This document shows positions 23,188 to 33,754 of a stretch of 43,885 bases of DNA, piece by piece. Below the pieces are notes generated by a model. It ran no database searches. It worked only from the letters and a program-made list of their open reading frames with translations, and was not told where the DNA came from. The stretch comes from Candidatus Rokuibacteriota bacterium (GTDB lineage: Bacteria > Methylomirabilota > Methylomirabilia > Rokubacteriales > CSP1-6): NCBI GenBank assembly GCA_005887895.1, contig VBPC01000267.1, forward strand, positions 1-43,885, given 5' to 3'. A program made the translations under genes and the position numbers. Position 1 is the stretch's first letter. Every line of letters begins with the position of its first letter.

Positions 23188-24035
23188 GACAGGCGCTCCC
23201 GCGTCGCCTTCACCCGGGCCAGCCGCGCCGTCAGCGCGGCGCCGTCGCCGTCGGCCACCAGCCGCTCGAGCTCGCCGAGCGCCTCCCGGAACGCGGCCAC
23301 GCTGGCCGTCACCGCCGGGAGATTCGCCATCAGGATCTCGCGCCACACCTCCGGATCGGAGGCGGCGATGCGCGTGGTGTCCTTGAAGCCGCGGGCGGCG
23401 ATCGCCAGCGCGTCCGGCTCGAAGCGCGCGACCGCGTCCACGAGCGCCCACGCCACCATGTGCGGCAGATGGCTGATGGCGGCCACGGCACGGTCGTGGG
23501 TATCGGGATCGAGCGTGACGACACGGGCGCCCAGCGCGGCCCAGAACTCGCCGACGCTCTTGACGGCGGTCGGATCGTTCGCCTCGGTCGGCGTGACGAC
23601 GACGGTCGCGCCCTGGAACAGGTCGACCCGGGCGACGGCGTAGCCGCTCTGCTCGGAGCCGGCCATCGGGTGGCTGCCGACGAACTGCACGTCGGCGCGG
23701 CCGGCCGCCAGGCGCTCGGCGGCGGCCACGATGCCCCGCTTGGTCGAGCCGACGTCGGTGAGCAGCGCGCCGGCGGCCGCCGCCCGCCAGGCCTGGGCGA
23801 GCAGCGTCTCGTTGGCCAGCACCGGCGCCGCCAGCACGATCCGGTCGGCGCCGCGCACGCCGTCCGCCACGTCGGTGACGGCGCGATCGAGCGTGCCGTC
23901 GTCGAGCGCCGGCCGCAGGCGCGTGAGGTCGCGGCCGACGCCGACGATCTCGCGGGCGACCGCGTGCGCCCGGGCCGCCTTGGCCACCGAGCCGCCGAGC
24001 AGGCCGATGCCGACGATCGCCAGCCGCTCGATCAC
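23184..24035 (-). CDS. tyrA: Prephenate dehydrogenase (TyrA family)
   Basis: A 283-residue NAD(P)-dependent dehydrogenase that converts prephenate to 4-hydroxyphenylpyruvate, or arogenate to tyrosine. The Rossmann motif GIGLLGGSVAKAAR is at the N-terminus, with the catalytic segment GSHPMAGSEQSGY near residues 113-125, SHLPHMVAWAL and GFKDTTRIA further on. No ACT domain or fused chorismate mutase is present. GTG 24035 overlaps the hisC stop by 4 bp. Whether prephenate or arogenate is used cannot be told. An aminotransferase next door (hisC-like) fits either route. Confidence 0.93.
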   Translation of the reverse strand: MIERLAIVGIGLLGGSVAKAARAHAVAREIVGVGRDLTRLRPALDDGTLDRAVTDVADGVRGADRIVLAAPVLANETLLAQAWRAAAAGALLTDVGSTKRGIVAAAERLAAGRADVQFVGSHPMAGSEQSGYAVARVDLFQGATVVVTPTEANDPTAVKSVGEFWAALGARVVTLDPDTHDRAVAAISHLPHMVAWALVDAVARFEPDALAIAARGFKDTTRIAASDPEVWREILMANLPAVTASVAAFREALGELERLVADGDGAALTARLARVKATRERLS

Positions 24036-25144
24036 GCCGAGCTCTTCCCCAGCACGTTGCGGAGCGCCTTGACGAGGCGCCGGTTCTCCTGCGGCGTCCC
24101 GACGGTGATCCGCAGGGCGGACTCCATGCCGAACGGCGTCATCGGCCGGACGATCACGCCCTCCTTGAGCAGCCGCTGATAGATGTCGGACGCGCTGCGG
24201 CCGACGTCGACCAGGATGAAGTTCCCGCGCGACGGGACGTACTTCACGCCGAGCGCGTTGAACTCGTCGTAGAGATAGTGGCGGCCGGCCTCGATCATGC
24301 GCACGCACTCGAGGGTGTGGGAGTCGTCTTCCAGCGCGGCCAGCGCGGCCACCTGGGCCAGCGCGTTGACGTTGAAGGGCTGGCGGATGCGGTGCATCAA
24401 CGCGATGGCGTCGGCGTCGGCCACGCCGTAGCCGACGCGGAGGCCGGCCAGGCTGGCGGCCTTGGAGAACGTCCGCAGCACCACGACCTTGCGGCCCTGC
24501 TTGACGTACGCGAGCGTCTCCGGGAAGTCGGGGCCGTGGGCGAACTCGATGTAGGCCTCGTCGAAGACGACGATCGTGCGCTCGGGCACGCGCGACATGA
24601 AGTGGGCGACCTCGTCGGCGGTGACGATCGTCGCCGTCGGGTTGTTCGGGTTGGCGATGAACACGATCTTCGTCATCGGGGTGATGGCGCGGGCCATGGC
24701 CTCCAGGTCGAGGCGGTGGTCCTTCAACATGACCATGACCCGGATGCCGCCGGCCGCCTGCACGATCATCGGGTAGACCACGAACGAGGGATGCGGCACC
24801 ACCGCCTCGTCGCCCGGTCGCAGGAACGTGCGCACCAGCAGCTCGATCAGCTCGTTGGAGCCGTTGCCGAGCACCACCTGATCCCCGGTGACGTCGTGCT
24901 TCTTGGCGAGCGCCTGGCGCAGGTAGTAGCCGCTGCCGTCGGGATAGCGGTTGAGGTTCGTCAGCGCGGCCCTGATCGCCTGCTGCACGCGGTCGGAGGG
25001 CGCCAGCGGGTTCTCGTTCGACGCCAGCTTGATCGCATCGTGGATGCCGAGCTCGCGCTCCAGCTCCTCGACCGGCTTGCCGGGCTCGTAGGGCGCGATG
25101 CCCAGGATGTGCTCGTTGGCCAGGGACTCCCACTGCGTGTGCAT
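24032..25144 (-). CDS. hisC: Histidinol-phosphate / aromatic aminotransferase
   Basis: A 370-residue fold type I PLP aminotransferase. The PLP Lys lies in TFSKAASLAGLRVGYG (around residue 225), with IANPNNPTATIV, VFDEAYIEF and the N-terminal LASNENPLAPS. The family name is HisC. Its place between pheA and tyrA suggests it mainly transaminates phenylpyruvate and 4-hydroxyphenylpyruvate (or prephenate), as dual-function HisC enzymes do elsewhere. ATG 25144 starts 9 bp downstream of the pheA stop, with GGAGAG nearby. No other histidine genes are in the window, so a purely histidine role is less likely. Confidence 0.92.
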   Translation of the reverse strand: MHTQWESLANEHILGIAPYEPGKPVEELERELGIHDAIKLASNENPLAPSDRVQQAIRAALTNLNRYPDGSGYYLRQALAKKHDVTGDQVVLGNGSNELIELLVRTFLRPGDEAVVPHPSFVVYPMIVQAAGGIRVMVMLKDHRLDLEAMARAITPMTKIVFIANPNNPTATIVTADEVAHFMSRVPERTIVVFDEAYIEFAHGPDFPETLAYVKQGRKVVVLRTFSKAASLAGLRVGYGVADADAIALMHRIRQPFNVNALAQVAALAALEDDSHTLECVRMIEAGRHYLYDEFNALGVKYVPSRGNFILVDVGRSASDIYQRLLKEGVIVRPMTPFGMESALRITVGTPQENRRLVKALRNVLGKSSA

Positions 25145-25153
25145 GCTCTCTCC

Positions 25154-26215
25154 TTATGCCGCGGGGTACGAGCCCAGGATCTTCAGGAAGCGGGTTCGCT
25201 CCGCGATCTCGCTCAGCGCGCCGGCCACGATGGGGGTCTCGCGATGGCCCTCGAAGTCGACGAACATGACGAAGTCCCACCGCTCCCGCTTGGTCGGGCG
25301 GGACTCGATCTTGGTCAGGTTGAGGCCGACCCGCGCGAACGGCTCCAGGATTCGGTAGAGCGCGCCCGGCTGGTTGGGCATGGCGAAGAGGATGGACGTC
25401 TTGTCCCGCCCGCTCGGGCCGGGATTGTAGCGTCCGATCACGAGGAAGCGCGTCGTGTTCTGCCGGTTGTCCTCGATGCGCTCCCGCAGCACCGGCACCC
25501 CGTACATCCGCCCGGCCATCGCGGAGGCGATGGCGGCCAGCGTGGGATCGTTGGCGGCGAGCTCGGCGGCGCCCGCTGTGGAGTTCGTCTCCTCGACGGG
25601 CACGTCCGGCAGGTTGGCGGCCAGCCAGCCGCGGCACTGCGCCAGCCCTTGCGGGTGCGACAGCACGCGCTTGATCTCGCGCAGCTCGCCGGCCCGCGAC
25701 AGCAGGCACTGGCCGATCTCCAGCGTCAGCTCGCCGCAGATCTTCAGATCGGACTCCAGCAGCCGGTCGAGGGTGACGTTGACGGCGCCCTCGATGGAGT
25801 TCTCCACCGGCACCACGCCGAACTGGGCGCGGCCGCGCTCGACGTCCTCGAAGATGTCGGCGATCGAGCGTGAGGCATGGTAGGTCACCGCCTCGCCGAA
25901 GCGCTCGCGGGCGGCCTGGTGCGTGAAGGTGGCCGGCGGCGCCAGGTAGGCGACCGTCACCGGCGCCTCCAGGGCCCGGCACGCCGACAGGATCTCGCGC
26001 CAGATGGCGAGGACCGCCTCGGCCGTCAACGGACCGCGGTTGCTCGCGGCGAGTCGACTCAGAATCGAGGCCTCCCGCTCCGGGACATACGACGGCGCAT
26101 CCTGCCGTCGTTTGAGGTCTCCGATCTGGAGGGCGGCCTCGGCGCGCTGGTTGAGGAGGTTGAGAATCTGGTTATCGAGTTCGCTGATCCTGGAGCGCCA
26201 ATCGCCCAGGTCCAT
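25154..26215 (-). CDS. pheA: Bifunctional chorismate mutase / prephenate dehydratase (P-protein)
   Basis: A 353-residue fusion enzyme of phenylalanine synthesis. An N-terminal AroQ chorismate mutase domain (about 1-85, starting LGDWRSRISELDNQIL) is followed by the prephenate dehydratase domain, with VAYLAPPATFTHQAA, VVPVENSIEGAVN and NTTRFLVIG. A C-terminal ACT domain (TSILFAMPNQPGALYRIL; then LTKIESRP) probably binds phenylalanine for feedback control. ATG 26215 is used because AGGAG lies 6 nt upstream; an in-frame ATG 39 bp earlier lies inside the promoter. It heads the aromatic operon. Confidence 0.95.
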   Translation of the reverse strand: MDLGDWRSRISELDNQILNLLNQRAEAALQIGDLKRRQDAPSYVPEREASILSRLAASNRGPLTAEAVLAIWREILSACRALEAPVTVAYLAPPATFTHQAARERFGEAVTYHASRSIADIFEDVERGRAQFGVVPVENSIEGAVNVTLDRLLESDLKICGELTLEIGQCLLSRAGELREIKRVLSHPQGLAQCRGWLAANLPDVPVEETNSTAGAAELAANDPTLAAIASAMAGRMYGVPVLRERIEDNRQNTTRFLVIGRYNPGPSGRDKTSILFAMPNQPGALYRILEPFARVGLNLTKIESRPTKRERWDFVMFVDFEGHRETPIVAGALSEIAERTRFLKILGSYPAA

Positions 26216-26252
26216 AGGGACTCCTGCGCACGCTCTCTGCTGAGTATCGGCC

Positions 26253-26282
26253 ATTATAGGCGAACGCTCGCGGCCTTCGCAA
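26253..26282 (-). promoter_or_regulatory. Sigma-70 promoter of the pheA-hisC-tyrA-aroA operon
   Basis: On the minus strand a perfect -10 TATAAT (26253-26258) lies 18 bp after a -35-like TTGCGA (26277-26282, 4 of 6 matches), in the 71-bp gap between the rluB stop and the pheA start. This is the best promoter match I found. A transcript would begin about 30 bp before pheA. No attenuator or T-box is seen in the short leader. Confidence 0.62.
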
Positions 26283-26286
26283 GCAA

Positions 26287-27045
<759 letters not shown>

Positions 27046-27596
27046 GGCTTTCGGCGGCCGCGGTCACCTCGGGCGCGAGGCTCTCGGGAATCACCAGCTC
27101 GCCCTCGACCTTGGGAAGATCGGCCAGGTCCCGCAGGCCGAACGCCACCATGAACTCGCGCGTCGTCTCGTACAGGAACGGCCGGCCGGGGGCTTCCTTG
27201 CGCCCGCCGATGCGGATCAGCCGCCGCTCCAGCAGGTTGTCGAGCACGGCTTCGGAGTTGACCCCCCGCACGGCGTCGAGCTCCGGGCGCGAGACCGGCT
27301 GCTTGTAGGCGATGATCGCCAGCGTCTCCAGCGCGGGCCGCGAGAGCCGCACGCGCGCGCGGGCGCGCGCCAGGCGCACGAGCCAGGGCGCCAGCTCGGG
27401 CCGCGTGACCATCCGATAGCCGCCGCCGACCTCGACGATCGCGAGCCCGCGCGGCTCGCTCTCGTAGCGGGCGATCAGCTCCTCGGCGAGCCCGCGGGCG
27501 GCGGCGACGTTCTCGAGATCGAGCACGTCGCGGATGCGCTCCGGCTCGAGCGGCACGTCGGAGGCGAACAGCAGGGCCTCGACCACGTCGATCGGG

Positions 27597-28370
27597 TTAG
27601 GCACTCGGCAGCTCTCCTTCCATGGACGCCACGGCCTGGCGTTCGATCACGATGTCGCCGAACAGCTCCGTCTGTTGCGTGCGGATCTTGCCCTGGCGGG
27701 ACAGCTCGAGCACGGCCAGCAGCGTGACGACGATCTCCGAGCGGCGGCGCTCGTCCCCCGTCATCGAGCTGAACAGGAGCGACCACGTGTCGCGCAGGAG
27801 CGAGAGGATCTCGGTCATCCGCTCGAGCACCGACGGCGGGTTCGGCTCGATGTCGCGCGGCCGCCGCCGCTGCTGCTCCTCGATCAGCCGCTTCATCGAC
27901 CGCTCCAGCCAGTGCACCGAGAGATCCTCGAGCGGCACGTCGTCGGGCGCCGGCAGCGTGCTCGAGGGCCGGCCCCAGATGAGGAGCTGCTCGGCCTCGC
28001 GCTCGCCCAGCCAGGTGCCCTGCACCTTCACGCGCGCGTAGGCGCGCAGCCGCTCCTCCAGCTCCTGCTTGAGGGCCAGCGCCTCGTCGTCGAGCGCCTC
28101 GTCGGCGGTCTCGTCGGGCGGCACCAGCAGCTTCGACTTGAGGTAGATGAGCGTGGCCGCCATCACGAGGTAGGCGCCGGCCGTCTCGAGGTCGCGGAAC
28201 TCGATCGCCTCCAGGTGGGCCAGGTACTGATCGGTGATCGTGCGCACCGGAAGCGACGCGAGGTCGATCTCGTTGGTGCGGCAGAGGTGCAGGAGCAGGT
28301 CGAACGGCCCCTCGAAGTCGCCGACGCGGAGCCGCAGCTCGGTTTCGGGGCTGATGGCGGACTCGGTCAT
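27597..28370 (-). CDS. scpA: Segregation and condensation protein A
   Basis: A 257-residue kleisin subunit of the SMC-ScpAB condensin. The N-terminal helical bundle has the family start VGDFEGPFDLLLHLCRTNEIDLASL, here read as two overlapping pieces, then TDQYLAHL and AATLIYLKSKLLVPP. The C-terminal winged helix, which contacts SMC, includes VVTLLAVLELSRQGKI. ATG 28370 forms an ATGA overlap with the trpS stop. Length matches the family (240-270). smc itself is not in the window. Confidence 0.94.
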   Translation of the reverse strand: MTESAISPETELRLRVGDFEGPFDLLLHLCRTNEIDLASLPVRTITDQYLAHLEAIEFRDLETAGAYLVMAATLIYLKSKLLVPPDETADEALDDEALALKQELEERLRAYARVKVQGTWLGEREAEQLLIWGRPSSTLPAPDDVPLEDLSVHWLERSMKRLIEEQQRRRPRDIEPNPPSVLERMTEILSLLRDTWSLLFSSMTGDERRRSEIVVTLLAVLELSRQGKIRTQQTELFGDIVIERQAVASMEGELPSA

Positions 28371-29353
28371 GGAGTCAGACGCACCGCGCTCCGCACCTCC
28401 GTCATCGTCCGTTGCGCAACCGCTCGCGCCCGTCGCGAGCCCTCGACCAGCACCTGCTTGATCATGTCCGGCTTCTCGGCGTAGTGCTGGCGGCGATCCC
28501 GGATCTTCTCCAGCGGCGGCAGCATGTGCTTCAACAAGATCTCCTTGCAGTCCAGGCACCCGAAGCCCGCCGTGCGGCAGTTCGTCGCGCAGAAGTCGAG
28601 GTCGGGCTGGGGCGTGAAGATCTTGTGCAGGTCGAACACCGGGCACACGTCGGGATTGCCGGGATCGCTGCGTCGCTTGCGCGCCGGGTCGGTGACCATC
28701 GGCCGCACCTTGGCGCGGATCGTCTCGGGACTGTCGGCCAGCTCGATGTCGTTGCCGTACGACTTCGACATCTTTCGCCCGTCGGTGCCGGGGACCTTCG
28801 GGATCTCGGTCAGCTTGACGTCGGGCTCCGGGAACACGGGGCCGAAGGCGTTGTTGAACCGGCGCGCCACCTCCCGGGTCAGCTCGACGTGCGGCGCCTG
28901 GTCGATGCCCACCGGCACGTACCGGGCCTTGTACATGAGGATGTCCGCCGCCTGCAGCAGCGGATAGCCGAGCAGGCCGTAGGACGGCGACGCGATCTCC
29001 TGCTGTTCGATCCGCTCGCGATAGGTCGGCACGCGCTCCAGCCAGCTCACCGGCGTGACCATCGAGAAGAGCAGGTGCAGCTCGGCGTGCTCGGGCACCA
29101 GCGACTGGATGAAGAGCGTCGAGCGCTCGGGGTCGAGCCCCGCGCCCAGCCAGTCGGCCGCCATCTCCAGCGTGCTGGCCGGCACGTCGCGGACGTCGAG
29201 GCGGTCGGTCAGCACGTGCCAGTCGGCCGAGAAGTAGAAGCACTCGTGGTCGTCCTGCAGCTTGACCCAGTTGGCCAGCGCCCCGAGGTAGTTCCCCAGG
29301 TGCAGCCGGCCGCTCGGCCGCATGCCCGACAAGACCCGCTCCCGTGCCGCCAT
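28367..29353 (-). CDS. trpS: Tryptophan-tRNA ligase
   Basis: A 328-residue class I aminoacyl-tRNA synthetase charging tRNA-Trp. The N-terminal GMRPSGRLHLGNYLG contains the HIGH-type motif (HLGN), and the KMSKS motif is intact in GRKMSKSYGND near residue 190. A Cys-rich insert (CATNCRTAGFGCLDCKE) follows, as in many bacterial TrpRS. ATG 29353 overlaps the GT2 stop as TGATG. Its place between an LPS glycosyltransferase and scpA is a common arrangement with scpAB but links translation and envelope genes in one transcript here. Confidence 0.96.
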   Translation of the reverse strand: MAARERVLSGMRPSGRLHLGNYLGALANWVKLQDDHECFYFSADWHVLTDRLDVRDVPASTLEMAADWLGAGLDPERSTLFIQSLVPEHAELHLLFSMVTPVSWLERVPTYRERIEQQEIASPSYGLLGYPLLQAADILMYKARYVPVGIDQAPHVELTREVARRFNNAFGPVFPEPDVKLTEIPKVPGTDGRKMSKSYGNDIELADSPETIRAKVRPMVTDPARKRRSDPGNPDVCPVFDLHKIFTPQPDLDFCATNCRTAGFGCLDCKEILLKHMLPPLEKIRDRRQHYAEKPDMIKQVLVEGSRRARAVAQRTMTEVRSAVRLTP

Positions 29354-30108
29354 CACCGCCTCACTCTCTCCCACGCCTTGGCCGAGCGCATGAAGACATA
29401 GTACGCATAGAGCGTCGCCAAGAGGAATCCCCTCCAGCCGTCCAGGAAGCCGGCGCGTGCGAGGTACATGCCGAGAAAGCGTCCGATCGGCCGCGCGACC
29501 AGGTCGCGCAGCGGCCGCACCGGACGTCCGGCGGCCAGCCACTCGTCGGCGGCGAGGGAGGCGTAGCGGTCGGCGCGCGCGAGGAAATCGGCGACGTCGC
29601 GATACGAGCGATGCTCGAGGTGGCCGGCCAGACGACCGACGGCGCCGTCGACGGTGACCGACTCGTGCACCGCGCGCTCGAGGAAGCGGCCGTGCCCGCG
29701 CCGGAAGAGCCGCAGCTGCCGGTCGGGATAGAGCCCGCCGTGCCGGACCCACGCGCCCCAGAACACGTTACGCCGGGGGACGGTGTAGCCGGCGGCCTCG
29801 CCGGCCCCCCTGACGACCGCCTCGATCTCCGCGCGCAGCGGCGGCGAGACCGTCTCGTCGGCGTCGAGCGACAGGATCCAGTCGCCGGTCGCCTGCGCGA
29901 TGGCGAAGTTCTTCTGGGCGGCGAACCCCGGCCAGGGCCGGACGAAGACGCGGTCGGTCAGCTCGCGCGCGATCAGCACTGTCTTGTCCTGCGACTCGGC
30001 GTCCACCACGACCAGCTCGTCGGCCCACACGACCGACTCCAGGCAGGCGCGAATCCGCTCCGCCTCGTTCAGGGTGACGACGACCACCGACAGCCGCGGC
30101 CGCGTCAC
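29353..30108 (-). CDS. Family 2 glycosyltransferase, LPS core WaaE/KdtX-like
   Basis: A 251-residue GT-A glycosyltransferase. SVVVVTLNEAERIRACLESV opens the nucleotide-sugar site. LVVVDAESQDKT and SLDADETVS (DxD-type) follow, then the acceptor-side motifs QLRLFRRGHGRF and HESVTVDGAVGRL. The C-terminus (FLGMYLARAGFLDGWRGFLLA) is the membrane-associated tail of the WaaE/KdtX group, which adds beta-1,4-glucose to LPS core heptose I. The sugar and acceptor are inferred from family and from the neighbouring heptosyltransferase; other hexoses are possible. GTG 30108 overlaps the waaC-like stop by 4 bp. Confidence 0.85.
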   Translation of the reverse strand: MTRPRLSVVVVTLNEAERIRACLESVVWADELVVVDAESQDKTVLIARELTDRVFVRPWPGFAAQKNFAIAQATGDWILSLDADETVSPPLRAEIEAVVRGAGEAAGYTVPRRNVFWGAWVRHGGLYPDRQLRLFRRGHGRFLERAVHESVTVDGAVGRLAGHLEHRSYRDVADFLARADRYASLAADEWLAAGRPVRPLRDLVARPIGRFLGMYLARAGFLDGWRGFLLATLYAYYVFMRSAKAWERVRR

Positions 30109-31124
30109 GCCATCACCTCGCTTACCGCCGACAGCGCCGACGCCGGCACGAGCGAGGCCATGCGGCCGTCCGGGCTCGCCAGCCCGCGATGGCCGGCGCC
30201 ATACGGCCCGTTGCGTTCCGGCGACGTCGGCCCGTACAGCCCGACGCACGGCGTGCCGAGCGCCGCCGCCAGGTGGAGCGGTCCCGTGTCGGCGGCCACC
30301 ATGACGCTGGCCCGGCGCAGGAGCGCGATCAACGCGGCCAGGTCCGTCGGCGGCGCCAGCAGCACGCCGGCGGTGGCGGCGCCGTCCACGATCCCGAGTG
30401 CCGCCGACTCCTCGCCCGGCCCCCACGCGACGACGACGTCGGCGCCGGCCTCCTGGGCGAGCGCGCGCGCCAGTGTCGCGAAGTGGCTCACGGGCCAGCG
30501 CTTGTCGGCGCGGCCGGCCCCCGGGTTCAGCACCACCAGCCGTCGCTGCGGCTTGAGCCCGTGGGCGGCGAGCCAGTTGTCGATGCCGGCCTCGGCCGCG
30601 GCCACCACCGGCAGGCGGAATTCCAGCCGCCGCTCGGCGATCCCGAGCGGGGCCAGCAGCGCCAGGTACTGCTCGACCACGTGGCGCGCGGTCGGCGGCG
30701 GCAGCACGTGGCGGTTGGTGAACACCGCGCCGAGGGGCTCGCGGCTCACGCGTCGATCGAAGCCGATCCGCACCGGCGCGCGGCAGGCCGCCACCAGCAG
30801 GCCACTCTTGACCAGACCCTGCAGATCGAGCGCGACGTCGACGCGCAGCGCGGCCAGCCGGCGCCGCAGCGCTCGCGCGTCGGCGACGGCGGCGCGCAGC
30901 GCCGGCAGCGTTCGCGCGCGCCGCCAGCCGCGCGTGTCGGCGACGATGACCTCGTCGAGGGCCGGATGCCCGCGCAGCAGCGTCGCCTCGCGACGCTCCG
31001 CGATCCACGTCAGCCGGACGCCTGGCCGGGCCGCCCGCAGCGTGGCCGCCACTGGCAGCGCGTGAATCACGTCGCCCAGCGAGGACAGCTTGATCAGCGC
31101 GATGCGCGGGGCGTCAGCGGCCAT
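30105..31124 (-). CDS. waaC: ADP-heptose:LPS heptosyltransferase I-like (GT9)
   Basis: A 339-residue GT-B enzyme of family GT9 that transfers L-glycero-D-manno-heptose to Kdo2-lipid A at the inner membrane. The N-terminal [18 protein letters not shown] is the WaaC-type signature. The donor-binding part has [13 protein letters not shown] and [24 protein letters not shown], all intact. It overlaps hldE2, which makes ADP-heptose, by 11 bp. ATG 31124 is the start. The second GT9 at 37120 looks like WaaF, so this one is probably the first heptosyltransferase. Confidence 0.87.
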   Translation of the reverse strand: MAADAPRIALIKLSSLGDVIHALPVAATLRAARPGVRLTWIAERREATLLRGHPALDEVIVADTRGWRRARTLPALRAAVADARALRRRLAALRVDVALDLQGLVKSGLLVAACRAPVRIGFDRRVSREPLGAVFTNRHVLPPPTARHVVEQYLALLAPLGIAERRLEFRLPVVAAAEAGIDNWLAAHGLKPQRRLVVLNPGAGRADKRWPVSHFATLARALAQEAGADVVVAWGPGEESAALGIVDGAATAGVLLAPPTDLAALIALLRRASVMVAADTGPLHLAAALGTPCVGLYGPTSPERNGPYGAGHRGLASPDGRMASLVPASALSAVSEVMA

Positions 31125-31602
31125 CGTCGTGGGCCTCGCGGATGCGAGCGATCAGGTCGCGCGTCGCGTGATCCTTGGGGTCGCCGACGATGGCGACGCG
31201 GCCGCCCACGGCGCGCACGGACGCGGCTTCCGGCACGGACGCCTCGGTATAGTCGGTGCCCTTGGCGTGGACGCCGGGCCGGACCAGCGCCACGAGGCGA
31301 TCGGCGGTGTCCTCGTCGAAGACGACGACGTGGTCGACGGCCCGCAGCGCGGCCAGCATCTCGACGCGCTCGCCGGCCGGCATGAGCGGCCGCCCCCGTC
31401 CCTTCAGGCGCGTGACCGCGGCGTCGCCGTTGATGCCCACGAAGAGGACGTCGCCCAGGGCCCGGGCGGCGGCGAGATACCGCACGTGGCCGACGTGCAG
31501 CAGGTCGAAACAGCCGTTGGCGAGCACGACACGCTTGCCCTGGGCCCGCAGCCGCGCGGCCAGCGTCGCCGCCGCCTCCGGCGTCAGTCCCTGGCCCGTC
31601 AC
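31114..31602 (-). CDS. hldE2: D-glycero-beta-D-manno-heptose 1-phosphate adenylyltransferase
   Basis: A 162-residue cytidylyltransferase-fold enzyme that adenylates heptose-1-phosphate on the way to ADP-heptose. It equals the C-terminal half of E. coli HldE (RfaE). [16 protein letters not shown] carries the HxGH nucleotide-binding motif at residues about 28-43, followed by [14 protein letters not shown] and [16 protein letters not shown] 31602 overlaps the hldE1 stop by 4 bp, so the two halves of the bifunctional enzyme are separate but coupled genes. The standalone form is usual outside the Gammaproteobacteria. Confidence 0.93.
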   Translation of the reverse strand: MTGQGLTPEAAATLAARLRAQGKRVVLANGCFDLLHVGHVRYLAAARALGDVLFVGINGDAAVTRLKGRGRPLMPAGERVEMLAALRAVDHVVVFDEDTADRLVALVRPGVHAKGTDYTEASVPEAASVRAVGGRVAIVGDPKDHATRDLIARIREAHDDGR

Positions 31603-32615
31603 GCACCCCCGAGGGCGTCGCCGAGCTCCGACGGCGAGACCGTCGCGGTGCCGCGCTTCATCACCACGATGCCGCCGGCCATGTTGGCCAGGGTGGCGGC
31701 GTCGATCGGCGCCGCGCCGCAGGCGAGCGCGACGGTGAACGTGGAGATCACGGTGTCGCCGGCGCCGGTGACGTCGGCGATCTCGTCGGTGCCGTGGATC
31801 GGGATGAACGTGGTGGCGCCGTCGCGCTCGAGCAGGGCCAGGCCGCGGCTGCCGCGCGTGACGAGCAACAGGCGCGCGTCGAGCCGCTCCAGGAGCTGAC
31901 GGCCCGCTTTCTCGACGCCGCGCTCGTCGTCCGATGCGGCGCCGACCAGCTGCTCCAGCTCGGCCTCGTTGGGAGTGGCGGCGGTGATCCCGGTGAAGCG
32001 CGGCAGCTGGTAGCGGCTGTCCACGCTGACGACGGCGCCGCTGCGACGCGCGATGGCCCGGATGCGCTCGAACGCGCGCGGCGTGACCGTGCCGTAGCCA
32101 TAGTCGGAGAGCAGGATCGCGTCGGCGCGCTCGGCCAGCGCCGTGAGCCGCGCGACGAGCGCGTCCTCGGTGATCGCCTGCAGCTCGCCGGCCGGCTCGC
32201 GGTCCAGCCGTACCACCTGCTGGCGCGTGGCCTGGTAGCCGCCCGCCATGATCCGCGTCTTCACCGGCGTGGTGCGGCCGTTCTCGGTGACGATGCCGTC
32301 CGTCGGGACGCCGGCGGCGCGGAAGAGCGTGAGCAGCTCGTCGCCGGCGGCGTCGCGGCCAACGACGCCGATCGGCAGCGCGCGGGCGCCGAGGGCGTGG
32401 ACGTTGTGCGCGGCGTTGGCGGCGCCACCCAGCAGGATCTCGCGCTCGGTGAAGCGCAGGATGAGCACGGGCGCCTCGCGCGAGATGCGGGCCGGCTTGC
32501 CGAAGAGATACTCGTCGGCGATCAAGTCGCCGACGACGACGATCGTCCGGCCGCGGAACCCCGCGACCGTGTCGAGCAGGCGATGGCGGCCCCCGGCGAG
32601 GCGTGAAGTCACCAC
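31599..32615 (-). CDS. hldE1: D-glycero-beta-D-manno-heptose-7-phosphate kinase
   Basis: A 338-residue PfkB/ribokinase-family kinase, the N-terminal half of HldE (RfaE domain I). It phosphorylates heptose-7-phosphate at C1. [14 protein letters not shown], then [11 protein letters not shown] and [15 protein letters not shown] form the sugar-binding part. The catalytic motif [13 protein letters not shown], with its base Asp, is near residue 285. Two adjacent GTG codons (32615, 32612) could start it. A 29-bp gap to the upstream GT4 stop is one of the few non-overlapping joints in the cluster. sedoheptulose isomerase and gmhB genes are not in the window. Confidence 0.93.
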   Translation of the reverse strand: MVTSRLAGGRHRLLDTVAGFRGRTIVVVGDLIADEYLFGKPARISREAPVLILRFTEREILLGGAANAAHNVHALGARALPIGVVGRDAAGDELLTLFRAAGVPTDGIVTENGRTTPVKTRIMAGGYQATRQQVVRLDREPAGELQAITEDALVARLTALAERADAILLSDYGYGTVTPRAFERIRAIARRSGAVVSVDSRYQLPRFTGITAATPNEAELEQLVGAASDDERGVEKAGRQLLERLDARLLLVTRGSRGLALLERDGATTFIPIHGTDEIADVTGAGDTVISTFTVALACGAAPIDAATLANMAGGIVVMKRGTATVSPSELGDALGGA

Positions 32616-32644
32616 CGAAGTGTAAGCCGGATGCTAGCGATTTC

Positions 32645-33754
32645 TCAAGGTAAAAGCCGCGCGCGCGACGGCAGGCGGCGGTAGATCCGCTCGAACGCGG
32701 CGACCTGCCGGGGATAGGTGAAGGGCTCGGCGGCGGCCCGCGCCCCGGCGATCGTCCGGGCCGTGGACCCCGCGCGCAGCCGCTCGAGCGCCGACGCCAC
32801 CGCAGCGGGATCGCGCGGCTCGACGACGGCGCCGCTGTCCGCGCCCACGACCTCGGCGCCGCCGGCGGACGTGGTCGTCACCACCGGCAGCCCCGAGGCC
32901 AGCGCCTCCAGATGCACGTTGCCGAACGGCTCGTAGCGCGTGGGCAGCACGAGCGCATCGGCGGCGGCGTACCAGCGCTCGATGTCCGGGCGCGGGCCGA
33001 GCCACGCCACGCGCTCGGCGATGCCGCGCTGCGCGGCCAGGCGCTCGTAGGGCCGCCGATCGCCCTTGCCGAGAACGAGCAGCCGGCTGGCGCGGTCGTC
33101 GAGCCGTGCGAGGGCCTCGATCGCGGTGGCGAGGCCCTTGCGCTCGAAGCCGCTGCCGGCGAAGAGCGCGGTCCACGCGCCGGCGGGCACGCCGGCCTCA
33201 CCGCGCGCGCACGCGCGGTGCCGCGCGCGGTTGTCGGGATGGAAGCGGGCGAGGTCGACGCCGTTGTAGACGACGGTGAGGCGCGTCTCCGGCACCCCGT
33301 ACAGCGCGGCGATCTCACCGGCGCCGAGCCGGGAGATCGCCACGATCTCCGGCGTGCGCGTGAACACGCGCCGCTCCAGCGCGAGCAGCAGCCGGTGGTA
33401 GACGGCCCGGCGGTGGAAGCTCGGGCCCATCGCCGCCAGGTAGGCGCGGTGGCATCCCTCGCCCGCCCGGTACACGTCCTGGCCGAGCGTGCGCTCGTGG
33501 CTCTGCACGGCATCCCACGCGCGGCGACGCACGGCGAGCCGCGCGGCCAGCGCCAGCGCCAGCACGCGGGCCGGGCCCGGCACCGGCGGCAGCGCGAGCG
33601 TGTGCACGGTCACGCCGCGCAACGGCTGCTGGCCTCGCGGGCTCAGCAGGTGCACCTCGTGCCCGTGGGCCAGCAGCGCCTCGACGAAGCCGACCGTCGC
33701 CCGCTCGACGCCGCCGTGGAAGACGAACGGCCGCGAGACGATGAGGATCTTCAC
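32645..33754 (-). CDS. GT4 glycosyltransferase, WaaG-like (LPS core hexosyltransferase)
   Basis: A 369-residue GT-B protein. [19 protein letters not shown] opens the acceptor domain. [17 protein letters not shown] matches the position of the GLDVYFAADVC segment of E. coli WaaG, and [18 protein letters not shown] matches its SDFGRKG donor loop. The GT4 EX7E motif lies in [16 protein letters not shown]. WaaG adds glucose to heptose II of the LPS core, so a similar first-hexose role is likely; the sugar is unknown. GTG 33754 overlaps the next GT4 stop by 4 bp. Confidence 0.82.
   Translation of the reverse strand: MKILIVSRPFVFHGGVERATVGFVEALLAHGHEVHLLSPRGQQPLRGVTVHTLALPPVPGPARVLALALAARLAVRRRAWDAVQSHERTLGQDVYRAGEGCHRAYLAAMGPSFHRRAVYHRLLLALERRVFTRTPEIVAISRLGAGEIAALYGVPETRLTVVYNGVDLARFHPDNRARHRACARGEAGVPAGAWTALFAGSGFERKGLATAIEALARLDDRASRLLVLGKGDRRPYERLAAQRGIAERVAWLGPRPDIERWYAAADALVLPTRYEPFGNVHLEALASGLPVVTTTSAGGAEVVGADSGAVVEPRDPAAVASALERLRAGSTARTIAGARAAAEPFTYPRQVAAFERIYRRLPSRARLLP

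Noticed and set aside
26216-26254. An alternative pheA start 39 bp upstream.
   Set aside because: It overlaps the -10 element and lacks a ribosome-binding site; ATG 26215 has AGGAG at 6 nt.
32620-32648. A promoter for hldE1 (TTGAGA, 17 bp, TTACAC).
   Set aside because: The -10 match is poor and would place transcription at or inside the start codon. The 29-bp gap is more likely a plain intergenic spacer.
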